Positions 1 to 7,318 are shown, counted from the stretch's first letter. The stretch is DNA of 20,630 nt from a bacterium (GCA_021812825.1 JAKAMO010000043.1:1-20630), one strand, 5' to 3'. The notes: generated by a model not told the origin, from the sequence alone. Translations and numbers: made by a program.

Positions 1-95
1 TTTACCGCGCCATCGGGCCCTTCCTGCTGATACTGCTGGCCATGCTGGCGCTGGTGACCTACCTGCCGGGAATAAGCCTGATCGGCGCGAAATAG
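1..95 (+). CDS. TRAP transporter large permease (DctM-like), C-terminal end only
   Basis: The reading frame from base 3 to the TAG at 93-95 gives 30 residues: a hydrophobic helix containing PFLLILLAMLALVTYLPGIS and the tail LIGAK. A final helix reading PFLL...VTYLPGISL is typical of the extreme C-terminus of DctM/SiaM-type TRAP large permeases, which with a small permease and a periplasmic binding protein import organic acids using the sodium gradient. The start and the rest of the gene lie outside the window, so substrate and operon are unknown. The call rests on one helix and is moderate. The gene converges on the DUF1634 gene at 120-503. Confidence 0.6.
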   Translation, partial: YRAIGPFLLILLAMLALVTYLPGISLIGAK

Positions 96-100
96 GCGCG

Positions 101-119
101 GGCGGCGGGCTTTCCGCCG
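101..119. terminator. Short GC hairpin between convergent genes
   Basis: CGGCGG (103-108) and CCGCCG (114-119) can pair around a five-base GCTTT loop in the 24-base gap between the converging TRAP permease and DUF1634 genes. There is no T-run on either side, so it may slow or end transcription in both directions, but it is not a textbook intrinsic terminator. Confidence 0.35.
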
Positions 120-503
120 TCAGCCGTTAATAAGACTATAGAGGAGTATCGCGAGGACTACTAGGGTGACGGCCACGTAGAGCCAGTCCCTTTCCTTGAG
201 GAAGCCGAAGACGGAGAAGACCACGCGCGCTATCGGCGTGGCTATCAGCATCAGCAGGCCCAGCTGGATCAGGCCCCTGCCGTGCAGCGCGAAGGCGCAG
301 CGGAATATCCCCGCGGCGCCGGAGAGCTCCGGCGGCTGGCGCGTGAAAACGGAGTATTCGGCCGTGGCCAGGCCGTGGCGCGCCAGGTACAGGACGCCGC
401 CCGCCGCCACCACCGCCGCCGACGAGAGAACGCCGGCGCGCAGCAGCTGGCCTATCGTGACCTCTATCTCCTGGTCCATCAGCTTTCGGGCCATGCGCCT
501 CAC
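120..503 (-). CDS. DUF1634 family membrane protein (first copy), TauE partner
   Basis: A 127-residue protein with three likely membrane helices (about residues 23-43, 74-95 and 103-125). The second helix and following loop read LIQLGLLMLIATPIARV, then a GFLKERDW loop, which matches DUF1634. Function is unknown in the literature I know; the family often sits next to or fused with TauE/SafE permeases. Start: the GTG at 503 overlaps the TauE stop (GTGA) and has AAGGGGG just upstream, so translational coupling is likely. ATG codons at 494 and 479 are alternatives. The TauE-DUF1634 order is repeated at 5236-6384. Both DUF1634 proteins share the pattern GLL-L---TP-ARV followed by an aromatic loop. 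Reasonable inference: it is a small subunit or stabiliser of the adjacent permease. Confidence 0.75.
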   Translation of the reverse strand: MRRMARKLMDQEIEVTIGQLLRAGVLSSAAVVAAGGVLYLARHGLATAEYSVFTRQPPELSGAAGIFRCAFALHGRGLIQLGLLMLIATPIARVVFSVFGFLKERDWLYVAVTLVVLAILLYSLING

Positions 504-1336
504 AGCAGCCCCCTTAAGCCCGTGTAGATCATCTCGAGGGCCAGCACGAAGATCACCGCGCCGAAGACCTTGCGCAGCGTGGAGGTATCGGCCGCGTAGA
601 GCCGGCGCGCGCCCAAGGTGGAGCCGGCCAGCACACCCAGCATCACCGGCATCGCGAGGCCGGGGTCTATGTAGCCCTGGCGCAGGTAGATGCCGGCGCT
701 GGCGGCCGCGGTCACGCCTATCATGAAATTGCTGGTGGCGGTGGAGACCTTGAAAGGCAGCCTCATCGCCTGGTCCATAGCCAGCACCTTTACCGCGCCG
801 GAGCCGATGCCCAGCAGCCCCGAGAGGGTGCCGGCCACGAACATCAGGCCGAAGCCGGAAGGCACCGAGGCGACGTTATAATGTTTCGTCCCGTCCTTGG
901 TCGGGTAGGAGCCGTTCATGCGCAGGCGGGTCGCCAGCGGGTCGGGCCGGGAGACGGCGGCCCCGTCCTCCCGGGGGCGGCTGGAGACCCACGCGGAATG
1001 TATGAGGACCAGGCCGAAGATCAGCGAGATGGCCGCCGTAGGCAGGCGAAGGGCGAGGAAAGCGCCCAGCAGCGCGCCCAGCGTGGTGGCTATCTCGAGG
1101 AACATGCCGATGCGGATATTGCTGAAGCCCTCGCGCACGTAGGCCGCGGCGGCGCCGGAGGAGGTGGCTATCACCGAGACGAGCGAGGCGCCGATCGCGT
1201 ACCGGATGTCCACGCCGAAGCCCACCGTCAGCAGCGGTATGATGACCACGCCGCCGCCCAGGCCAGTAAGGGAACCCAGGAAGCCGGCGGCGAAAGCGCC
1301 CAGCGCGACGATGGCGGTGAAGAGGAGCACGGGCAT
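500..1336 (-). CDS. TauE/SafE family permease (first copy)
   Basis: A 278-residue integral membrane protein of the sulfite exporter TauE/SafE (DUF81) family, which moves sulfite, sulfoacetate or other small organosulfur anions. The family's internal duplication is visible: GFLGSLTGLGGGVVIIPLL near residues 19-37 and GTLSGLLGIGSGAVKVLAM near 169-187, each followed by a conserved segment with TSSGAAA or TSNFMIG. A hydrophilic loop of about 45 residues joins the halves. The length fits the family. The ATG at 1334-1336 has AGGAC upstream. A possible -10 box TAGAAT lies at 1350-1355 on the minus strand, facing the divergent dapL promoter. The real substrate is not readable from the sequence. Confidence 0.88.
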   Translation of the reverse strand: MPVLLFTAIVALGAFAAGFLGSLTGLGGGVVIIPLLTVGFGVDIRYAIGASLVSVIATSSGAAAAYVREGFSNIRIGMFLEIATTLGALLGAFLALRLPTAAISLIFGLVLIHSAWVSSRPREDGAAVSRPDPLATRLRMNGSYPTKDGTKHYNVASVPSGFGLMFVAGTLSGLLGIGSGAVKVLAMDQAMRLPFKVSTATSNFMIGVTAAASAGIYLRQGYIDPGLAMPVMLGVLAGSTLGARRLYAADTSTLRKVFGAVIFVLALEMIYTGLRGLL

Positions 1337-1349
1337 AGCTGCTGTCCTG

Positions 1350-1355
1350 ATTCTA
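1350..1355 (-). promoter_or_regulatory. Possible -10 box for the first TauE gene
   Basis: TAGAAT on the minus strand, 13 bases before the TauE ATG. No convincing -35 is seen. The 83-base gap 1337-1419 between divergent genes must hold both promoters. Confidence 0.35.
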
Positions 1356-1384
1356 CCATTTTAGGCCGGGCGCCGATGATGTGT

Positions 1385-1390
1385 TATAAT
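1385..1390 (+). promoter_or_regulatory. -10 box TATAAT upstream of dapL
   Basis: A perfect TATAAT 29 bases before the dapL ATG (1420). The -35 region at about 1362-1367 is weak. It predicts a leader of about 22 bases containing GGAG (1403-1406), a distant ribosome-binding site. Confidence 0.5.
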
Positions 1391-1419
1391 TTATCTGCCG
1401 ACGGAGCGGCGTTAAAACC

Positions 1420-2595
1420 ATGAAGATAGAACTCAGCGACAAGCTCAAGACCTTCAAGCCTTTCCTCTTCGAGGAACTTTACCGCAAGGAGCGGGCCGAG
1501 CGCGCCAAGGGCAAGGACATCATAAGCCTGGCGGTAGGCGACCCCGACATTCCCACCGACCGCCGGATAGTCTCCGCCGCGGTCAGCGAGCTGCGCAAAG
1601 GGGCCAACCACCGCTACCCCAACACCAAGGGAAACGAGAATCTGCGCCGGGAGATCTCGGCCTGGCACAAGCGCCGCCACGGCCTCACCTTCCACCACAG
1701 CGACGAGGTCTCGATACTTATAGGCTCGAAGGAGGGCATAGCCCACCTGCCGCTGGTGGTAATGAACGAAGGGGACTGCTGCCTTATCCCCGACCCGACG
1801 TACCCGACGTACCGCACCGGCGTGGTGCTGGCCGGCGGCCGGATCCACGACGTGCCGCTCGAGGAGAAGAACGGCTTCCTGCCCGACCTCGGGAAGATCC
1901 CCGCCAAGGTCCTGTCCCGCGCGAAGCTCTTCTTCCTCAATTATCCCAACAACCCCACCGGGGCCTGCGCCACGCTGGACTTCTACCGGGACCTGGTGAA
2001 ATGGGCGAAGAAGCACGGGGTGATAATAGCGCAGGACGCAGCCTACTGCGACATGTATTTCGGCGAGCCGGCCCCGAGCATCCTGCAGGTCGACGGCGCG
2101 CGGGACGTGGCCGTGGAGTTCTACTCGGCCTCGAAGACCTACTGCATGGCCGGCTGGCGCATAGGCTGGGTGGTCGGCAACTCGAAGCTGGTCTGCGCGC
2201 TGAACCAGTTGAAGGAGAACATCGACTCTGGTCCCTTCAACGCTATCCAGAACGCCGTGGCCTACGGCCTGAAGAATCACGAGAGCATAGTGCCCCCGAT
2301 CAGGGCGCATTTCAAGCGCCGGGCCGACAGTTTCTGCCGGGCGCTGGCCTCCTCGGGCTGGCGGTTCATCCCGCCTGGCGGCAGCTGCTTCGTCTGGGCC
2401 CGCCCCCCGGCGGACGTCCCCTCCATGGACGCTGTCTATTTCATGTTGGAGAAGGCCTCGCTGCTGACGGCTCCCGGCTCAGGCTTCGGCAGGCACGGCG
2501 AAGGCTATATCCGCTTCTCGCTCACCGAGCCGGACCCCCGCCTTAACGAGGTCCTGCGCCGGCTGAAGGCCCTGGACTGGTCCTCGCTAAAGTGA
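1420..2595 (+). CDS. dapL: LL-diaminopimelate aminotransferase-like PLP enzyme
   Basis: A 391-residue fold-type I aminotransferase. Visible motifs: DPDIPT (41-46), PNTKGNENLRREIS (67-80), YPNNPTGA (175-182), the aspartate and tyrosine of QDAAY (205-209) and the PLP lysine K239 in SASKTYCMAGWRIG. The stretch SKTY-M-GWRIG and the N-terminal PFLFEEL...GDPDIPT resemble DapL, which converts tetrahydrodipicolinate straight to LL-diaminopimelate for lysine and peptidoglycan, using glutamate as amino donor. Related class I/II aminotransferases with other substrates cannot be excluded. It is monocistronic, with its own promoter-like TATAAT and a strong terminator at 2616-2644. Start chosen at the ATG at 1420, since the N-terminus aligns with the family there. 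Confidence 0.75.
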   Translation: MKIELSDKLKTFKPFLFEELYRKERAERAKGKDIISLAVGDPDIPTDRRIVSAAVSELRKGANHRYPNTKGNENLRREISAWHKRRHGLTFHHSDEVSILIGSKEGIAHLPLVVMNEGDCCLIPDPTYPTYRTGVVLAGGRIHDVPLEEKNGFLPDLGKIPAKVLSRAKLFFLNYPNNPTGACATLDFYRDLVKWAKKHGVIIAQDAAYCDMYFGEPAPSILQVDGARDVAVEFYSASKTYCMAGWRIGWVVGNSKLVCALNQLKENIDSGPFNAIQNAVAYGLKNHESIVPPIRAHFKRRADSFCRALASSGWRFIPPGGSCFVWARPPADVPSMDAVYFMLEKASLLTAPGSGFGRHGEGYIRFSLTEPDPRLNEVLRRLKALDWSSLK

Positions 2596-2615
2596 TTGAA
2601 CTGCCGTAAAAAAGG

Positions 2616-2644
2616 AAGCCCGGCAAAACCGGGCTTTCTTTTTT
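2616..2644 (+). terminator. Rho-independent terminator after dapL
   Basis: AAGCCCGG (2616-2623) pairs with CCGGGCTT (2629-2636) around a CAAAA loop and is followed by TCTTTTTTT. An A-run upstream (2608-2613) makes it potentially bidirectional, so it could also stop minus-strand transcripts coming through repeat A. Confidence 0.92.
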
Positions 2645-2719
2645 ACTCTGCAGCGCTGACTGCCGCACACGAGCGATTTTCAGGCCGTCTGATGAGCAAA
2701 GCTCCTGATACGGCACGGG

Positions 2720-2957
2720 CATAGCCCAGGGCGCAGGGCACAGTTGATTGGCGGGGCGCGGCGGGGTGTGGGGACCGAAGGCCGTCACGGAGGGAGGAGC
2801 TTGCGCAGCGCGACGACTGAGTGGAGCGAAGCGACACCGCAGTGTGACGAGCGGCGCGAACGGTGTTCGCGACCGCGTGCCTGAGGGCTCCACACCCCGA
2901 CAGCCCCGACACTGCAGAACCGCGCCCGTTTATGGGCGAGCGCGTTTTGCGCTCCGG
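2720..2957 (-). repeat. Intergenic structured repeat, copy A
   Basis: Non-coding stretch between the dapL terminator and the stop codon of the nucleotidyltransferase. It shares blocks in the same order with copy B (16239-16479): CATAGCC; GTTGA-ATTG-CGGG; GGCGGGGTG-GGGG then CGAAGGCCGTC-CGGA (2760-2791); GCTTGCGCAGCGC (2799-2811); and GAGCGCGTTTTGCGCTCCGG (2938-2957). Hairpins seen: an outer 12-bp repeat 2762-2773 with 2888-2899 (one G-T pair); an 11-bp stem with one bulged A and a GGT loop (2851-2876); CGCCC/GGGCG (2923-2938); GAGCGC/GCGCTC (2938-2954). Strand is given in the sense of the upstream gene, whose stop codon is 10 bases away. No open frame here looks like a protein. It may be a REP/MITE-like repeat or a conserved 3' RNA structure. 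Confidence 0.75.
2851..2876 (-). repeat. GGT-loop hairpin of copy A
   Basis: GCGG (2851-2854) then CGCGAAC (2855-2861), loop GGT (2862-2864), GTTCGCG (2865-2871), bulged A (2872), CCGC (2873-2876). All 11 base pairs are Watson-Crick. The same shape with different paired bases occurs in copy C, and a shorter form in copy B. Confidence 0.8.
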
Positions 2958-2967
2958 CACACTGAGG

Positions 2968-3972
2968 CTATTCGCAGGCGTTGCTGTCGAACCTGATCTC
3001 CGAGTTCTCACCGACGTTCAGCCTGTCCTTCATGCCGACCACGGTGGCGCTGGGCCCCACCAGCGAGCCGGTAAGGTTCATGTCGGCGATGACGGCGTTC
3101 TCGTTGACTATAGAGTCGGAGATGATGGAGGACGTTATCTTCGCCCCGTCCCCTATCGACACATAAGGGCCGACTATCGAGTTCTCCACCATTGCCGTGG
3201 GTGCTATATAGACCGGCGGGATGATCTGCGTGTTCTTCGCCTTCGGCGAGAACTTCTTGCGGTCCAGTATGTGCCGGTTGGTCTCCAGCAACGTCTCCGG
3301 CTTGCCGCAATCGTACCAGCCTTCTATCGGCATAGGCTTTATCCTGTGGCCGGTCTTCACCATCAGCGACAGCGCGTCGGTGAACTGCACCTCGCCGCGC
3401 GTGGTCACCCCGGAGGCGACCAGCTTCTCCAGACTGTTGTAAAGCAGCTGCGAGCTGTGGAAGGAGTAGATGCCCACTATGGCCAGGTTGGTTTTCGGCT
3501 TCTCGGGCTTCTCCACCATCGCGGAGATATAGCCGCCCCTGGTCTCCACCACTCCGAAGCGCCGGGGGTCCGCGACCTCCTTGACCGCGATGCAGTCGTC
3601 CTTGGAGGTCAGGAACTTCGAGATGTCAGCGTCCAGTATCGTATCCCCCAGCATCACCAGCACCGGGCCGCCGACGCTGCGCCTGGTCAGCCAGATGGCG
3701 TGGCCCAGCCCCTTCGGCTCGGGCTGCTCCACGTAGGTCACGTGCAGCCCGGGGTAGCCGGCGGAGACGTACTCCTTTATCTTCTCGCCCAGATAGCCGA
3801 TGACAAGACAGACCTTCCTGATACCGGCGGCCTGCAGATCGTCGAGAATATGCCCGATTATCGGCTTGTCGCCCACCGTCAGCAGCACTTTGGGATAGGT
3901 ATAGGTGTGGGGACGCAGGCGCGTGCCGGCGCCCGCCACCGGTACCACCGCCGTGAATTCGCTCTTTGCCAT
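2968..3972 (-). CDS. Sugar-1-phosphate nucleotidyltransferase with C-terminal beta-helix
   Basis: A 334-residue protein of the RmlA/GlmU-like nucleotidyltransferase family, making an activated NDP-sugar from a hexose-1-phosphate and an NTP. Seen: GAGTRLRP (14-21), the PK of YTYPKVLL (K28), PKGLGHAIW (86-94), the metal-binding LGD (108-110), EKPEKP and GWYDCGKPETLLETN. From about residue 250 hexapeptide-type repeats (TAMVENSIVGPYVSIGDG) form a left-handed beta-helix, as in long RmlA-type dTTP:glucose-1-phosphate enzymes. Substrate is inferred, not proven. It is the last gene of the minus operon, 36 bases after the TPR gene. Its stop is followed 10 bases later by repeat A instead of a U-tract terminator. 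It could supply the RmlD encoded at 17514-18383. Confidence 0.85.
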   Translation of the reverse strand: MAKSEFTAVVPVAGAGTRLRPHTYTYPKVLLTVGDKPIIGHILDDLQAAGIRKVCLVIGYLGEKIKEYVSAGYPGLHVTYVEQPEPKGLGHAIWLTRRSVGGPVLVMLGDTILDADISKFLTSKDDCIAVKEVADPRRFGVVETRGGYISAMVEKPEKPKTNLAIVGIYSFHSSQLLYNSLEKLVASGVTTRGEVQFTDALSLMVKTGHRIKPMPIEGWYDCGKPETLLETNRHILDRKKFSPKAKNTQIIPPVYIAPTAMVENSIVGPYVSIGDGAKITSSIISDSIVNENAVIADMNLTGSLVGPSATVVGMKDRLNVGENSEIRFDSNACE

Positions 3973-4008
3973 AAGTTCCTCTCCAGCCTCCGGAATATCG
4001 GATCCGCG

Positions 4009-5232
4009 TCAGTCCACGGTCATCTGCCTGTAGACCTCCGCGTAGTCCGGGGCCTGCTTCAGCCCCGCCTTCGCGTACTTCCTCGAGTCCCAGAAATTCG
4101 GCCGCTTCAGCACCGTCCCGTAGTCGGCCAGCGCGTCAAGGCGCCGTCCGAGCAGGTCCAGCGCCTCCGCCCTACGCAGGTAGCAGTAGGTGACCCAGCC
4201 TTTGTCGGGGAAGCCCGTCTTCTCTATGCCGGTGGTCAGCCAGCCGACGGCCTCCTCGTAACGCTTCAGCGCGATGAGCGCGTCGCCGGCCGAGAGGTAG
4301 ATCATCGCTAGCTGCTGCTCCAGCCCAAGCTGCGGCCTCACGTGCCAGGCGCCCAGGAAGGCCTCGCTCTCCGCGAGCACGCCGGCCCAGTCCTCGGCCT
4401 GGATGTGCGTCATTATCTCCCCGACCCGGAACAGCATGTTGGTCGGGTCTATGGCCTTCAGCGCGTCGGTCTCGGCGTAAGCGGCTTTGTTATCGTGCTC
4501 GTGCATCGAATAGATCTCTATCAGGAAGAAGCGGGCCTCCACCTTGAAGAAGCGCCCGCGCTCTTTGGCCAGCTTCACGTACTCGATGCCGCGCTCTTTG
4601 TCCCCTCCGACGAAGAGCTTCGCGGCCAGGCCCAGAGTGCCCGGCAGCGTGGCGGCGTAATAGTCGAAGATGCCCAAGCCCAGAAAAGCGTCGTAGACGG
4701 CGGGATTGACCTCAAGGCATTTCTTCAGGTATTTCCTGCCCTTCCTGCCGCGGGTGTAGGCCTTCCACCAGCTGCGCTGCACCGCGTACCAGCGGCCCTC
4801 CAGGCCATAGGCGCTACCCATGAAGAAGTAGGCTTGGTCCAGGTCCTTCTGCTCCCCGATCATCCTCTCCGCGAGGTCTATGGTCTTTTCCGCGTTGGAG
4901 ATGAAGTCCTTCTCCACGCTCTTGAAACTGTCCTGCACGTCAAAGTTCTGCGAGTAGCGCCACCAGGAAAGCGCGGCCAGCGCGAAATAGCCGGCCGGGC
5001 TCTCCGGAGCCAGCGAGGTTATCTGCCTGAACTGCCCCTCGGCCTTGTCGAACTCCAGCCTGTACATGTAGGCTATGCCCATGTCGTAGCGCTCGTCGGC
5101 GCCGGGGCTGAGCGTGAACGGCCGGGTGGAGGCGCCGAGGTCCACCAGGGCCGGCCCGAGATCGTCGTCGGAGGCGGCAAGGGCCCGGCAGGGCAGGAAC
5201 GCGAGGAGGACTGGCAGCAGAAGTCGTTTCAT
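4009..5232 (-). CDS. Exported TPR-repeat protein, function unknown
   Basis: A 407-residue protein that starts with a Sec signal peptide (KRLLLPVLLAFLPCRALA, likely cut after ALA near residue 19). The rest is a helical tandem array of TPR type, for example YDMGIAYMYRLEFDKAEGQF near 49-68, a second block at about 125-175 and a third near 305-380 (AGDALIALKRYEEAVGWL). No catalytic motif is seen. It probably acts in the periplasm as a protein-protein scaffold. The ATG at 5230-5232 lies 3 bases after the DUF1634 stop codon, so it is clearly cotranscribed with the second TauE-DUF1634 pair. Whether it works with the permease or simply shares the transcript cannot be told. Confidence 0.8.
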   Translation of the reverse strand: MKRLLLPVLLAFLPCRALAASDDDLGPALVDLGASTRPFTLSPGADERYDMGIAYMYRLEFDKAEGQFRQITSLAPESPAGYFALAALSWWRYSQNFDVQDSFKSVEKDFISNAEKTIDLAERMIGEQKDLDQAYFFMGSAYGLEGRWYAVQRSWWKAYTRGRKGRKYLKKCLEVNPAVYDAFLGLGIFDYYAATLPGTLGLAAKLFVGGDKERGIEYVKLAKERGRFFKVEARFFLIEIYSMHEHDNKAAYAETDALKAIDPTNMLFRVGEIMTHIQAEDWAGVLAESEAFLGAWHVRPQLGLEQQLAMIYLSAGDALIALKRYEEAVGWLTTGIEKTGFPDKGWVTYCYLRRAEALDLLGRRLDALADYGTVLKRPNFWDSRKYAKAGLKQAPDYAEVYRQMTVD

Positions 5233-5235
5233 AGG

Positions 5236-5523
5236 TTATCCGATCAGCAGGGAGACGCCCAGCAGCGACAGCACCACGAAGGAGGCCAGCGCGAAATAGT
5301 ACTCCCCTCCGCGCCAGTAGCCGTAGATCAGCATGATCACGCGCGCGGCCGGGGTGAGAAGGAGTATCAGCAGGCCCGCTCTGAGGACAGCCTCTGCGTG
5401 CGCGAAGCCCGCGACGGAGAAGGCGAAACCTCCGAAGATGAGCGTCATGCTGAGAACGACCCCGGCCAGCAGCGTGCGCTGTATCAGCGCCGCGAAATGT
5501 TTCTGCGAGAAGGTCTCTCCCAT
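5236..5523 (-). CDS. DUF1634 family membrane protein (second copy), TauE partner
   Basis: A 95-residue protein with three predicted membrane helices (about 17-38, 45-65 and 73-94). Its middle helix and loop, RAGLLILLLTPAARVIMLIY, match the corresponding part of the 127-residue copy at 120-503. It lacks the extra 25-30 residues the first copy has between helices one and two. It follows the second TauE/SafE gene with a 9-base gap and is itself 3 bases from the TPR gene. The same permease-then-DUF1634 order twice in 6 kb supports a two-component permease, an inference from context only. Confidence 0.75.
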   Translation of the reverse strand: MGETFSQKHFAALIQRTLLAGVVLSMTLIFGGFAFSVAGFAHAEAVLRAGLLILLLTPAARVIMLIYGYWRGGEYYFALASFVVLSLLGVSLLIG

Positions 5524-5532
5524 ATCCGACCG

Positions 5533-6384
5533 TTACCCTCCCAGCGCTTTCATCAACATCTTGACCGCCACGGCCAGCGTCAGCGCGGAGAAGACCAGCT
5601 GCAGCTTCTCCGACTTCGCCCTGTAGAGGGCGTGGATGCCGGCGAAGGAGCCTATAAGCACTCCGGTAACGATGACCCCGGTGAGTTCCAGCGGCATCAT
5701 GCCCTTCCTGAAATATACGTAGGCGCTGGCGGCGGCCGAGACGCCTATGATGAAGTTGCTGGTGGCCGCGGCGGCCTTCATGGGGACCCCGCAGACGAGG
5801 TTCATCAGCGGGACATGCACTATGCCTCCGCCTATGCCCAGCAGGCCCGACAGCGAGCCGGCGAAAAAAGCGGCGAACGAGGCCGGGGCCAGGTTCCTGA
5901 CCGCATACGGAGTATGCTCTCCGACGGCCGGATCGAAGAAAGCGGAATCGAAAGCGGAGCCCGCCGCGGCAGGCGCCGGCTCGGCGACCTTCTGCCTGCG
6001 CGTCCCGCGGCGGACCTTTATGAACATCAGGCCGGAAACGGGGAAGAGCATAAGCGCGAACAACAGCTGCAGCACTCCCGACGGCAGCCTGCTGGCCACG
6101 AGGGCCCCGGTCAGCGACCCCAGCGCCGCGGTGACCTCGAACGTGATCCCCAGTCTTATGTTGGTCAAGCCGCGCTCCACGTTGACCGCGGCCACGGCGC
6201 TGGAGGTGGCCACTATGGCCGCCAGCGAGGCCGCGACGGCCTGGTGTATCGGGACCTTGAGCGCGAGGACCAGGAAAGGCACCATGAAGATGCCGCCGCC
6301 TACGCCCAGGGCCGAGCCCAGCAGACCGATGAAGACGCCGAAGGCTATCAGCGCCAGGAAGTTGAGCAGCGTGAATTCGATCAT
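5533..6384 (-). CDS. TauE/SafE family permease (second copy)
   Basis: A 283-residue membrane protein with the duplicated TauE/SafE signature: GLLGSALGVGGGIFMVPFL (about 19-37) with VATSSAVAA, and GSLSGLLGIGGGIVHVPLM (about 176-194) with TSNFIIGVSAAASAY. A hydrophilic linker rich in A, P and charged residues (about 126-162) joins the halves. It is recognisably paralogous to the copy at 500-1336, but the linkers and many helices differ, so it is not a recent duplication. The ATG at 6382-6384 sits 1 base beyond the patatin stop, so the two are translationally linked. Likely role: transport of a small sulfur-containing or carboxylate anion. Confidence 0.88.
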   Translation of the reverse strand: MIEFTLLNFLALIAFGVFIGLLGSALGVGGGIFMVPFLVLALKVPIHQAVAASLAAIVATSSAVAAVNVERGLTNIRLGITFEVTAALGSLTGALVASRLPSGVLQLLFALMLFPVSGLMFIKVRRGTRRQKVAEPAPAAAGSAFDSAFFDPAVGEHTPYAVRNLAPASFAAFFAGSLSGLLGIGGGIVHVPLMNLVCGVPMKAAAATSNFIIGVSAAASAYVYFRKGMMPLELTGVIVTGVLIGSFAGIHALYRAKSEKLQLVFSALTLAVAVKMLMKALGG

Positions 6385-6385
6385 C

Positions 6386-7318
6386 TCAACTCTCCGCTTG
6401 TTCCGCGTAGCGCAGGAAATTGACGGCCTCGGCGGCGCCGATATCGTAGGCTTTCGTGCACTTTGTCCCTTCGAACTCGAGCAGGTTCAGGCCCAGGTCT
6501 ATCGGGGGCTTTATAAGGTATACTTCCGGCTCCGACTTGATGAAGACGCGGGACTCGTAGACCTTCTGCGTGTGTATCGCGAGCATGCGGCGCGCCTTAC
6601 GCTCGAAATAGCCGAACGGCCCATAGGCCGGGAAATCCATGTCCTCCGGGCGCGAGTTGCCGATCATTATTATCGTGCGGCAGCCCTCGAAGATGCTCAG
6701 GTTGATCGTGGCTATGCCTATCACCCCGCCGTCCACGAGATGGTATCGGCGGCCGTGCTCCTCCACCGGCACCGGCGGGAATATCATCGGTATCGAGCAG
6801 CTGGCCACCAGCGCGTCGTTGAACGCCAAGCCGTGCCCCTGGGTGGAGCCGTCGAAGCGGGCTATGTACGGCAGCTTGGTCTCCACCGCGTGGCTGATCA
6901 CGTAGAACTTGATGTTCCGCGGGAAGGTGGGGCCGCTCCTGGCCAGGAAGCCGTTCAGGAAGCCGTAAATGGACTTGTTGGAGAACAGGCTCAGTTTGGC
7001 CAGCCTGTTCTGCATGAAGAAGTTGAGCTTCGCGGCCATGCTGCCGCTGTCCTGCTGGTAGAGTTCGAGCGGGATGTTGCTGTAGCGCGGCCTGAAGCTG
7101 AGTATCTTTTCCGAGGTCAGCGACTCCCAGATGCCGCGCAGCTCGGTAGTCTTGTTGTAGCAGTAAGCGGCGCCGTTCAGCGAGCCTATGCTGAAGCCGG
7201 CCAGGACGTCGAAATGCAGCCCCTGCTTCACCAGCTCCGCCAGAACGCCGGATTGCCAGGCCCCGAGGGCCCCTCCGCCGCAGAGAAAAAGGCCCGCAGG
7301 CCTCCTGAACTTGAACAT
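6386..7318 (-). CDS. Patatin-like phospholipase
   Basis: A 310-residue serine lipase/acyl hydrolase of the patatin (RssA-like) family. The oxyanion-hole motif CGGGALGAWQSG (13-24), the nucleophile elbow GFSIG (41-45, Ser43) and the catalytic aspartate in DGG (196-198) are all present, so the Ser-Asp dyad is intact. There is no signal peptide or membrane helix, so it is probably cytoplasmic or peripherally membrane-bound, releasing fatty acids from phospholipids. It is the first gene of the five-gene minus operon. An AAAGGGC stretch lies just before the ATG at 7318. The promoter should lie in the AT-rich divergent gap at 7319-7411. Its link to the TauE-DUF1634 pair downstream is by context only. 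Confidence 0.88.
   Translation of the reverse strand: MFKFRRPAGLFLCGGGALGAWQSGVLAELVKQGLHFDVLAGFSIGSLNGAAYCYNKTTELRGIWESLTSEKILSFRPRYSNIPLELYQQDSGSMAAKLNFFMQNRLAKLSLFSNKSIYGFLNGFLARSGPTFPRNIKFYVISHAVETKLPYIARFDGSTQGHGLAFNDALVASCSIPMIFPPVPVEEHGRRYHLVDGGVIGIATINLSIFEGCRTIIMIGNSRPEDMDFPAYGPFGYFERKARRMLAIHTQKVYESRVFIKSEPEVYLIKPPIDLGLNLLEFEGTKCTKAYDIGAAEAVNFLRYAEQAES

Noticed and set aside
2748..2996. Short open frames through repeat A giving arginine-rich peptides
   Set aside because: They run through the hairpins, have no ribosome-binding site, and similar phrases (ERVLRSG) appear in repeat B in the same register only because the DNA repeat is shared.
4342..6423. Very long open frame on the + strand, opposite the TPR, DUF1634 and TauE genes
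   Set aside because: Its translation is rich in R, G, Q, H and V with no domain, and it lies antisense to three well-supported genes. GC-rich coding DNA often leaves such frames open.
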